A stretch of DNA of 12,367 bases from JBBQIY01 sp964618405 (GTDB lineage Bacteria; Verrucomicrobiota; Kiritimatiellia; RFP12; UBA3636): positions 1 to 12,367 of the forward strand of contig CAZUAY010000107.1 of the NCBI GenBank assembly GCA_964618405.1. Reading direction: 5' to 3'. The notes beneath the pieces are model-generated. The model saw only the letters and a program-made list of their open reading frames with translations, searched no databases and was not told the DNA's origin. The stretch's first letter is position 1. Every line of letters begins with the position of its first letter. Both the position numbers and the translations under genes were made by a program. Positions 1 through 6,038 of the stretch are shown here, piece after piece.

Positions 1-73
1 AGGATCACCGTTATACTTCGGCAATCCGGATGCCCCCCCGTGAACGGTTACAACAAAAGAGAGGTCTCACGTC

Positions 74-550
74 ATGCAAGACGAAAAAAGCGTCACAACT
101 TTCGAGATGGCGGAACTGGGCAGAAATGTCGGCTTTATCACGGCGATGATTGGCTTCGGAACGCTCTGGATGGTTCCGGAAGACATCTGGCAACAGGTGC
201 TGTCGCAGGTGAGGTACGACCGCAACAGCAACCGAAGATGTCATCCGGGCTGTTCCGTGCTTTCTAATTCGGTCACGACCGCGAGTGTGCCCATGCTCCA
301 CGGCACCTCGGAGAAGCGTGGTCGTCGGGCTGTTCGTGTTACTGGTCTCACGGAACCAACACGCGTTACGTGGTTCGGCGGGATTCCGCCACAGCAGATT
401 CCCTTTTCTTTTTGGAAGCGGGCAGCCGATTTCGGCCGAAAGATCAGACCCCCAGAGGGAAAAAGCTTTCTCGCTCCTGCCGAAATGCAGGCGATGCGAG
501 CGTTCATGGCAACGGGAGCAGAACAGTGGGCTGGGAGGACAAACAAATGA
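74..550 (+). CDS. hypothetical protein, doubtful leader ORF of the Lon-CARF operon
   Basis: I recognise no family in this 158-residue ORF. A GAGAGG Shine-Dalgarno (59-64) lies 9 bases before the ATG. The stop overlaps the ATG of the next gene as ATGA (547-550), an arrangement typical of translational coupling. The first 45 residues look protein-like, with a hydrophobic stretch around residues 18-34. From about residue 55 on, the composition is rich in R, P, T and W with no clear secondary-structure pattern, as in translated non-coding DNA. The opposite strand is also open over much of this stretch. It may be a real small gene, a decayed one, or an untranslated leader upstream of the sigma-like gene. 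Confidence 0.35.
   Translation: MQDEKSVTTFEMAELGRNVGFITAMIGFGTLWMVPEDIWQQVLSQVRYDRNSNRRCHPGCSVLSNSVTTASVPMLHGTSEKRGRRAVRVTGLTEPTRVTWFGGIPPQQIPFSFWKRAADFGRKIRPPEGKSFLAPAEMQAMRAFMATGAEQWAGRTNK
430..441. promoter_or_regulatory. 12-bp perfect palindrome upstream of sigma-like gene
   Basis: TTTCGGCCGAAA is a perfect 12-bp palindrome about 105 bases before the sigma-like gene. It could be an operator for a dimeric regulator. It could also be chance, since it falls inside a doubtful ORF. No clear -35/-10 pair was found next to it. Confidence 0.2.
533..538 (+). promoter_or_regulatory. Shine-Dalgarno deciding the start at 547
   Basis: GGGAGG lies 8 bases before the ATG at 547. This favours 547 over the upstream in-frame GTG at 370, which has no ribosome binding site. 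The 59 extra residues that GTG would add look non-coding. Confidence 0.7.
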
Positions 551-1602
551 AACCCTTAACGACCAAGAAAGACAAGACGTCGTGCCATGTCTCCGCTGCG
601 GCCTGGGCTCAGTGGCTTGACCGCTGCACAATCGTAAAATGCGCACCAGAATACCAAGCCGAGATGTCTGAGTTTGCCTCCCGAACTCTAAAAGCGGGTC
701 TGTACAAACTCGGGCGCAATGATTTATTCACGAACTTCAAGACGCAACAGGAAGCATGGCTTGAGTTCGAAAAATGGCTTCTCATACCCTTAAAGAAAGA
801 CGAAGCGGGCATCCTCAGACTCCAAATACTCCAGCAAGCCGCTGAAGGCGATGTAGCAAAGCAGGCGAAGCTGGCTGAAGCCTTCGATGAAGCACGCGAC
901 CGGCATGGCAAAGCTTTCAAGCAAAAGCTTAGAGGAAAACCCAACGCGGACGCGCTGGAAGCCAATGTCTCGCTGACCCTTAGCCACGATGTCGCTCGGT
1001 CTTATGTCATCGGGGCCTTGGGCTCCGATGAGGTCAACGCCCGCGGTTACTTGAAGCGGGAACACATTGAATATAAGGAAAACGTTGATTACCGTGCGAG
1101 CGGATCAAATCCCGGGACAGAGTCTCTGGAAGCTCGGGCGATGGAGTCCGCAAGTGGCCATTGTGAATTTGAACCTTCGGAAGCGGTACTCCGTACCGAT
1201 GAAGCCTATTTGGAAGAGCTTGCCTCCGAGACCATCGCGTCCTTTTTTAAAATAATCGATTCACGTGAAAAAATGGCGGTTGTTGTTACGCTACTCCATG
1301 GCGTCTCTCTCGCGAAGCTTGCTGACGTTGCAGGCTTGGCGTTAAAGAAAAGCCAGCTCTACAATATCGCGAAGACCCTTGAGGCCGCATACCGCAACAT
1401 ACCCTTCGAGACTATCCTCGACACTCCCGCCGAGATTTGGCTCGTTAAGTGTATGTTTGCCGAAAAAATTGCCAGAAAATCCAGAGAATTCCTCGATACT
1501 GTGGAAAACTCAGAAATTAGAACCTTAATAGTAACGGAAGGCAAGAACCCAGACGTTATCGAGTCTTGCAACCCAGGAATGGAGTATGAAGATCATGAAT
1601 AA
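547..1602 (+). CDS. sigma-factor-like helix-turn-helix protein of a Lon-CARF operon
   Basis: This 351-residue protein is largely helical by inspection, with no signal peptide or membrane segment. The best recognisable part is residues 225-283. There a helix ending in SREKMAVVVTLLHGVSLAKL is followed by LADVAGLALKKSQLYNIAKT and a closing helix. This matches the layout of sigma-70 region 4: a 'reach-level' helix, a turn with GxSLxxLA, and a recognition helix. Residues 115-165 could be a diverged region 2, but the match is weak. Residues 1-110 are charged and helical and not recognised. The downstream barrel protein and Lon-CARF protease suggest it is the transcription output of a signalling cascade, like CalpS in the CalpL-T-S system. 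That role is inferred. It might instead be another HTH regulator. The next gene overlaps its 3' end by 17 bases. Confidence 0.6.
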   Translation: MKPLTTKKDKTSCHVSAAAWAQWLDRCTIVKCAPEYQAEMSEFASRTLKAGLYKLGRNDLFTNFKTQQEAWLEFEKWLLIPLKKDEAGILRLQILQQAAEGDVAKQAKLAEAFDEARDRHGKAFKQKLRGKPNADALEANVSLTLSHDVARSYVIGALGSDEVNARGYLKREHIEYKENVDYRASGSNPGTESLEARAMESASGHCEFEPSEAVLRTDEAYLEELASETIASFFKIIDSREKMAVVVTLLHGVSLAKLADVAGLALKKSQLYNIAKTLEAAYRNIPFETILDTPAEIWLVKCMFAEKIARKSREFLDTVENSEIRTLIVTEGKNPDVIESCNPGMEYEDHE

Positions 1603-2629
1603 ATCAAGCGTTAAGGCGTCGGAAAAGCGTCAGAACTTTCTCCGGATGTGGTATCGGGAGCGAGAAATGGATCTGCAGTTGCGAAGGAGCGAAGCGGAGT
1701 TACCGCAAGGAGCAGAAGCTGCAGGTTCTAGTGAGCAACCCTGGGAACCTGCTGATGCCTTCGACCGCGATGTCAAGCCGGGCGATGTCCGGCTTTTAGC
1801 AGACGACTGGGTTGTGGGTGATCGGCTCGTTTATGTAGTGATTTTTAATGTGGACGTGTCGACGGGTATCGTATTGGTTGCACCGTTTTCGCCTTATGCA
1901 TTCCCAGCAACGAATGCCGAATGGCTGACCGGACTCGAAGCCCGCACGCTACGCGTTCTGCAGATCTGGAATGCACAACCGTTCCCGCTCTATGCCATCG
2001 CCAAGAGCTGGCTTGTGGGAGCTTTGCTTGAAGAAAAGCTAGACCGGGCACGGGAACTCTATACCCTTTGCATCGTCGGCCATTATCCACAGGCAGACGA
2101 ACGCGAAGATATCGGCCTGGCCATAGTCGACATGGGGGACGCACGGTGTCAATACCAAGAGGAAGAGTTCCTTAAACTCGCTCCCCTTCATGCCCTCATG
2201 GACAGACATCTCACCTGGCTGGATACCGGCTCTAAAACCGCGGTAGAGGTCGCCCGCCGGTTCGCGAATACACCCAAGCCCCTGTTAGCCGCCGCTGCGG
2301 ACGGTGACATCCGTTGCAGTTTGCTCGTGAAGGGTCTTGAAGCTGGCACTCCGCTTCAAGCCACCCGCACCACGGTCGTCGAGGGGGATAATGGCGCATG
2401 GTCGGTTGATTGGAATCTCGGACCTGTTCAAACGTTTGAAGGGAAGCTCGCCGAGGGCTTGCCCGTCTACGCATTCGCCGATTCAGGCGCAGGGGAACGT
2501 CTCTCGACTGGAATCATCGTTCGAAGCGGAGAGGACTATGTTGCCTGCTTCCAAGGAACTGAAGACGAAGGCGTTTGCGAAAAGCTTGCGTCCCCGACCC
2601 TGCTCCTAGTCAGCGAAGCAACGGAATAA
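1586..2629 (+). CDS. putative anti-sigma / protease-target partner with MazF-like barrel
   Basis: This 347-residue protein has no membrane segment. After a charged N-terminal helix (residues 8-36) and a low-complexity linker, residues 64-130 start with KPGDVRLL and show short beta strands (LVYVVIFN, GIVLVAPFS). This resembles the opening of an SH3-like PemK/MazF barrel, though catalytic residues of a toxin cannot be assigned. Residues 130-230 look helical and residues 240-345 beta-rich, giving a two-domain layout. The gene overlaps the sigma-like gene by 17 bases and ends 7 bases before the Lon-CARF gene. By analogy with CalpT, it may hold the sigma-like protein and be cut by the protease; this is inference from order and layout. 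ATG 1586 has AGGA 7 bases upstream. ATG 1595 has GGAG 10 bases upstream and is equally possible, losing three residues. Confidence 0.6.
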   Translation: MKIMNKSSVKASEKRQNFLRMWYREREMDLQLRRSEAELPQGAEAAGSSEQPWEPADAFDRDVKPGDVRLLADDWVVGDRLVYVVIFNVDVSTGIVLVAPFSPYAFPATNAEWLTGLEARTLRVLQIWNAQPFPLYAIAKSWLVGALLEEKLDRARELYTLCIVGHYPQADEREDIGLAIVDMGDARCQYQEEEFLKLAPLHALMDRHLTWLDTGSKTAVEVARRFANTPKPLLAAAADGDIRCSLLVKGLEAGTPLQATRTTVVEGDNGAWSVDWNLGPVQTFEGKLAEGLPVYAFADSGAGERLSTGIIVRSGEDYVACFQGTEDEGVCEKLASPTLLLVSEATE

Positions 2630-2636
2630 GATCGGC

Positions 2637-4055
2637 ATGGCAGACTTCAAACTACTGGAATGCTACAACACGGGTGGGATAGGTCTGACACAAATTGCCC
2701 GAGAATGGTTTGGCGAAATCGCCTCAGCCACCTCGCTAACCGCAGAGTCTCTCCCGAAGAATCCCACAGACGCCCTGCTAGACTCCCTCGTTGCGGAATA
2801 TATGATCGCCCCCGCGGGAACATCGGCGCAGGCCGTTCTGAAAACGTATCTAACGGCATTGGAGAAGGTCGGACGAACGCTTCGATTTTTCGGACTCCGC
2901 GACACGGGTCTTTCTCTTGAGAGTTTGGCGACTGCCACCATTTCTTGCGCCATGTTTCCCATCGCCACATCCCAAGGTAGACCGCTGATCGGGCGCATCT
3001 GGTGTGTGTTAGCGCGGAAAGGCAAGAAAGACCTAATTCTGGAGCGCTTCATGGGGCCGGCACTAGACGGCGATGGAGTGCTAGCCGGATTCAACGCCAA
3101 CAAACACTTCATTGCAGACATCGTTTCACCCCCAAACACGAAAATCGTCGGCAGATCGTGGCTCGCCGCGGCGCATCTCGCCGAACTCGCTGCGTCTGGA
3201 GAAGCGGATCAGCAGACGCGTCTGCGGCTGGCACGGGACTTTATCGTCACGGGCGATGTCGATCGTAGCACAAGGCTATTGCCGGTGGCCATCGGCAATA
3301 AACTCATGACCTGCAGAAACAACAAGTCGCGTGAATGGATCATTGCGCACGGGAGTGCGGATTTTACAGAGGCCCTTGGCACCTGGAACGACGGCCTGCC
3401 TCCCCGATACACCGACTGCGAAAACGTGAACGCGGCTTTTCGATATGTGGCCGGATATTCAATCCGACCAGGAGAACGCATTGCGTGGCCGAAAGACATT
3501 GCCGAGATGCACATCCTCGTTGGCGGCTCGATCGCCCCCGGGCTTGTTTCCGTGCTGCTCACGCACCCCCACCGACTTCACCTCTGGCATTCACACAATG
3601 ACACAGAATCCTATAAACCAGCTCTTGTCATGAAGGCGCTACTTACGGATTTCGGCGTTCTGAAAAAAGTAGATATCGTTCTGCATGTCGTTCCCAGTGC
3701 CGATGTCGCCGAGGCGGAGCGAATCATCTGCCAAACGTTACCCGCAGAATCGCAAACACCCGTGCTGTTCAACGTCACAAGTGGAACCCGCCTGATGATG
3801 TTCGCCGTTGACAGAATTTCGCACAATGAGGAACGAAATGTCCAGTTGATCTATCGCGACATGGATACCCAAGGTCTCGACTTCACCCTAATCAAACACT
3901 GCGGCGGAATAGTAAAAACCTGCTTATGTACGCCCGATCTTGATTTCGATACTGACGGCTTAGGTAAGAAGCTAGTGGAACTGGTCAAAAAGACTGGATA
4001 CGATGAATCCGAGTTTCGGAAACAGATGGAGGAGATGCAAAGCCTGTGCAAATAG
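2637..4055 (+). CDS. Lon-type protease domain fused to C-terminal CARF domain
   Basis: This is a 472-residue soluble protein. Residues 1-95 are helical and unrecognised. Residues 100-245 resemble the Lon/RadA-type S16 fold. VGRSWLAAAHLAELAASG (171-188) matches the Lon serine motif, with S174 as candidate nucleophile. FIVTGDVDRSTRLLPVAIGNKL (202-223, key parts TGDV, LPV, GNK) matches the TGE..G.v.PVGG.KeK stretch, with K222 as candidate general base. There is no AAA ATPase. Residues 290-410 resemble a Card1/DUF1887 CARF Rossmann domain: strand MHILVGGS, a following SH-N-D segment, and FNVTSGTRLMMFAV (378-391), equivalent to the NxTGGTKxM ligand-binding motif. CARF domains bind cyclic oligoadenylates, so the expected activity is ligand-gated proteolysis, possibly of the neighbouring barrel protein. 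The activator and target are inferred. Domain order differs from the SAVED-containing CalpL. Confidence 0.75.
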   Translation: MADFKLLECYNTGGIGLTQIAREWFGEIASATSLTAESLPKNPTDALLDSLVAEYMIAPAGTSAQAVLKTYLTALEKVGRTLRFFGLRDTGLSLESLATATISCAMFPIATSQGRPLIGRIWCVLARKGKKDLILERFMGPALDGDGVLAGFNANKHFIADIVSPPNTKIVGRSWLAAAHLAELAASGEADQQTRLRLARDFIVTGDVDRSTRLLPVAIGNKLMTCRNNKSREWIIAHGSADFTEALGTWNDGLPPRYTDCENVNAAFRYVAGYSIRPGERIAWPKDIAEMHILVGGSIAPGLVSVLLTHPHRLHLWHSHNDTESYKPALVMKALLTDFGVLKKVDIVLHVVPSADVAEAERIICQTLPAESQTPVLFNVTSGTRLMMFAVDRISHNEERNVQLIYRDMDTQGLDFTLIKHCGGIVKTCLCTPDLDFDTDGLGKKLVELVKKTGYDESEFRKQMEEMQSLCK

Positions 4056-4168
4056 ACTGAATCCGATGGGTGCAATTCCATTTCCTCGCAAAACAGCTCG
4101 ATGTCGGACAGCCTCCATGCATCGTTTTCGGAGGCAGCGAAAAAGTGTGACGACATGTAACGATGTGA

Positions 4169-4188
4169 CACAGGCATTCCTGCCTGTG
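4169..4188. repeat. 8-bp perfect stem-loop, possible REP-like element
   Basis: CACAGGCA, loop TTCC, TGCCTGTG. No T-run follows, so it is not a good terminator. A dispersed palindrome is the likelier reading. Confidence 0.4.
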
Positions 4189-4232
4189 AAGAAGTAAGGA
4201 ACATCAATTCAGCCGACCTGAAACGCCCCGAG

Positions 4233-4255
4233 GGCTCTGGTGATCCGGAGCCTTT
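4233..4255 (+). terminator. possible terminator of the Lon-CARF operon
   Basis: GGCTCTGG and CCGGAGCC pair over 8 bp (one G-T) around a TGAT loop and are followed by only three T. It lies about 180 bases after the Lon-CARF stop codon. The short T-run makes this weak. Confidence 0.35.
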
Positions 4256-4283
4256 CGATCTGAATCTAGGTGATGCAAGAGCC

Positions 4284-4339
4284 CTGTAGCCGCGATCGGT
4301 GATCGCGGACCGTTCCGGCTTCACCGAAGCCAGCTACAG
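4284..4339. repeat. three-way-junction-like palindromic element
   Basis: An outer pairing CTGTAG (4284-4289) with CTACAG (4334-4339) encloses two perfect hairpins. One is CCGCGATC-GGT-GATCGCGG (4290-4308) and the other is GGCTTC-ACC-GAAGCC (4317-4331). All three stems are exact, which is unlikely by chance in 56 bases. It may be a dispersed REP/MITE-like repeat or a structured RNA element. It is too short for a tRNA. Confidence 0.5.
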
Positions 4340-4374
4340 ACTTCGCGCGACAGGATTCGAGTCGGGTCGAAGGG

Positions 4375-4877
4375 GCGCAGAAGCCGCAGGCTCAGCGCTC
4401 CCAAAGGCGAAACCGGCGTCATGAAGTCAGGCGGGGATTCGGGAGAAGACTTCGTGACCTCATGACTCCGTGACGCCCGGCAGGCAGAAGCGGCGCAGAA
4501 GCCGCAGGATCAGCGCTCCCAAAGGCGAAACCGGCGTCATGAAGTCAGCAAGTCAGGAAGTCAGGCGGGGATTCGAGAGAAGACTTCGTGACTTCGTGAC
4601 CTCGTGACGCCCAGCAGGCAGAAGCAGCACAGGAGCCGCTGGCTCAGCGCGCCCATAGGCGAAAACGGCGTCATGAAGTCAGCAAGTCAGGAAGTCAGGC
4701 GGCGATTCAAGAGAAGACCTCGTGACTTCGTGACCTCGTGACGCCCGGCGGACAGAAGCGGCGCAGAAGCCGCAGGCTCAGCGCGCCCATAGGCGAAAAC
4801 GGCGTCATGAAGTCAGCAAGTCATGAAGTCAGGCAATCAAGAGATGACCCCGTGACGCCCGGCGGACAGACGGGGCA
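4375..4877. repeat. left array of long hairpin repeats (4 units)
   Basis: Four units start at 4375, 4493, 4627 and 4761, spaced 118, 134 and 134 bases. Each begins with a small nested hairpin of the form GCGC-agaa-GCC-gca-GGC-tca-GCGC, complete at 4375-4398. Then comes a block of octamers of the type GTCAnnAA, and later the reverse-complementary block (CTTCGTGA, CCTCGTGA, CGCC). In unit 2 the arms 4533-4562 and 4582-4611 pair over 30 positions with five mismatches. In unit 3 the arms are 4667-4696 and 4716-4745. Unit 4 is shortened. The arrangement differs from CRISPR: units are long, self-complementary and have no unique spacers. It lies directly upstream of the four-helix-bundle gene. Confidence 0.85.
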
Positions 4878-4889
4878 CGCACTATTTTC

Positions 4890-4919
4890 TTGACGCGAAG
4901 TACCAACCGAGGCCATGAT
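4890..4919 (+). promoter_or_regulatory. possible promoter of the four-helix-bundle gene
   Basis: TTGACG (4890-4895) and CATGAT (4914-4919) are 18 bases apart, matching the sigma-70 consensus at 5/6 and 4/6 positions. An extra octamer-type palindrome (GTCAGGAAGTCGTGAC, 4927-4942) lies just downstream, where it could act on transcription. Confidence 0.35.
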
Positions 4920-4965
4920 AGGCCAAGTCAGGAAGTCGTGACACTTCATTCTGCCTCAGACCCGG

Positions 4966-4971
4966 AAGGAG
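4966..4971 (+). promoter_or_regulatory. strong Shine-Dalgarno for the four-helix-bundle gene
   Basis: AAGGAG lies 9 bases before the ATG at 4981. This intact initiation site suggests the interruption downstream is recent. Confidence 0.7.
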
Positions 4972-4980
4972 CACAACACC

Positions 4981-5706
4981 ATGAGTCAAATTTACCACCA
5001 TAGCGGCGGTTACCGTAAACTACATGCGTTCAATTTTGCGGCCATTATCCACTTGGGCACCATCAACTTTTGCAAGCGCTACATTCCCTGGAAGGAAGAC
5101 CCGCTCGGCAAACAAGTCGGTCAGATGATCGGGGCTTCCCGTTCCGGCAAGCAGAATATTATCGAGGCTTCAGAGCGTGCAAAAACTTCTGCCGAAACCG
5201 AGATCAAACTGACAGACGTCGCCTAGGCCAGCTTGAGTGAGCTGCAGGGTGACTTCGAAGACTACCTCGTACAAAACGGCAACATCCCTTGGAGTATCCA
5301 CGACTCCAACCATCAGGCGGTCATGGCCATCCGTTTCGAAGCATTCGAATACACCGAGGATTTATTGCACGACTACTGGGTTTTCCTCCTGAAAGAAAAA
5401 CAAAAATTCGATCCTTGGCTCGAACAAAGCGACGATATCACCGCCGCCAACGCATTGATCTTGCTGATTCAGCGTGCAACCGGCCTGCTCGGACGACAGT
5501 TGACACGCCTGGAAAGCGACTTCGTGGCGTCCGGCGGTATCCGAGAGAAGATGACTGCCGCACGCCTAGAATCCCGCGCTGACCCAGATGCCCCGACTTG
5601 CCCCGACTGCGACGCCCACATGATCAAGCGCCGTTCCGCCAAAGGCCCGTTCTGGGGTTGCAGCAACTACCCCAAATGCCATGGGATCCGAGAGGTGACT
5701 CCGTGA
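4981..5706 (+). pseudogene. four helix bundle suffix-domain protein with zinc ribbon, split by amber codon
   Basis: The reading frame would give a 241-residue protein but is cut by TAG at 5224-5226. The first part (81 residues) has features of the four-helix-bundle (S23/IVP-like) family: IYHHSGGYRKL at the N-terminus, then SRSGKQNIIEASERAKTSAE and KLTDVA. The frame resumes at once with ASLSELQGDFEDYL, so a single codon, probably arginine by the family pattern, became TAG. The second part carries the 'suffix' region and ends in a C4 zinc ribbon like that of topoisomerase I: CPDC at 5602-5613 and GCSNYPKC near 5655-5680. A TTG at 5233 could restart translation of the second part. The function of this family is unknown. 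The gene sits between two hairpin-repeat arrays with identical motifs, suggesting they form one element. A nonsense pseudogene is the simplest reading; amber readthrough or a sequencing error are alternatives. Confidence 0.8.
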
Positions 5707-5945
5707 CCTCGTGACTCCGTGACGCCCGGCGGGCAGAAGCGGCGCAGAAGCCGCAGGCTCAGCGCTCCCAAAAGCGAAAACGGCGTCATGAAGTCAGCAA
5801 GCCAGGAAGTCGAGAGATGACTTCGTGACCTCGTGACCTCGTGACGCCCGGCGGACAGAAGCGGCGCAGAAGCCGCAGGCTCAGCGCGCCCAAAGGCGAA
5901 AACGGCGTCATGAAGTCAGCAAGTCATGAAGTCAGGCAGTCGAGC
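5696..5945. repeat. right array of long hairpin repeats
   Basis: This is the same family as the array at 4375-4877. It starts with a right-arm block of CTCCGTGA-type octamers overlapping the last codons of the four-helix-bundle gene. Two units follow, with the GCGCAG start at 5742 and 5864 (122 bases apart). The second ends in a left-arm octamer block without its partner. The array therefore begins and ends mid-unit, as if the gene had been placed inside a once continuous array. Confidence 0.8.
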
Positions 5946-5969
5946 CAGCGAAAACTCCGTGTACATCTG

Positions 5970-5998
5970 TTTACAATTTCAACCGAACCGTTTACAAT
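5970..5998 (+). promoter_or_regulatory. sigma-70-type promoter of eboF-eboD
   Basis: TTTACA (5970-5975) and TACAAT (5993-5998) are 17 bases apart, each matching the consensus at 5/6 positions. Both boxes sit in an exact direct repeat GTTTACAAT (5969-5977 and 5990-5998). TGTACA palindromes flank the promoter at 5960-5965 and 6018-6023 and could be operator half-sites. Confidence 0.6.
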
Positions 5999-6038
5999 CC
6001 AAAGTCGTTTAATTCTATGTACAGGGGACTTTAAAACA

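Noticed and set aside
370..546. GTG start giving a 410-residue sigma-like protein
   Set aside because: It has no ribosome binding site and an unlikely composition, while a strong GGGAGG precedes ATG 547.
11..646. Minus-strand 211-codon open frame at the left edge
   Set aside because: It runs opposite the operon start and is rich in R, H, S and C with no recognisable domain or ribosome binding site.
4284..4339. A tRNA in the multi-stem element
   Set aside because: It is 56 bases long with no anticodon arm, T-loop or acceptor pattern.
4375..5945. Repeats as a CRISPR array
   Set aside because: Units are 118-134 bases, self-complementary throughout, and have no unique spacers between short conserved repeats. 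No cas gene is nearby.
5841..6038. N-terminal extension of the EboF-like protein in the same open frame
   Set aside because: It would translate the hairpin repeats and the promoter. ATG 6039 has a Shine-Dalgarno and matches the family start.
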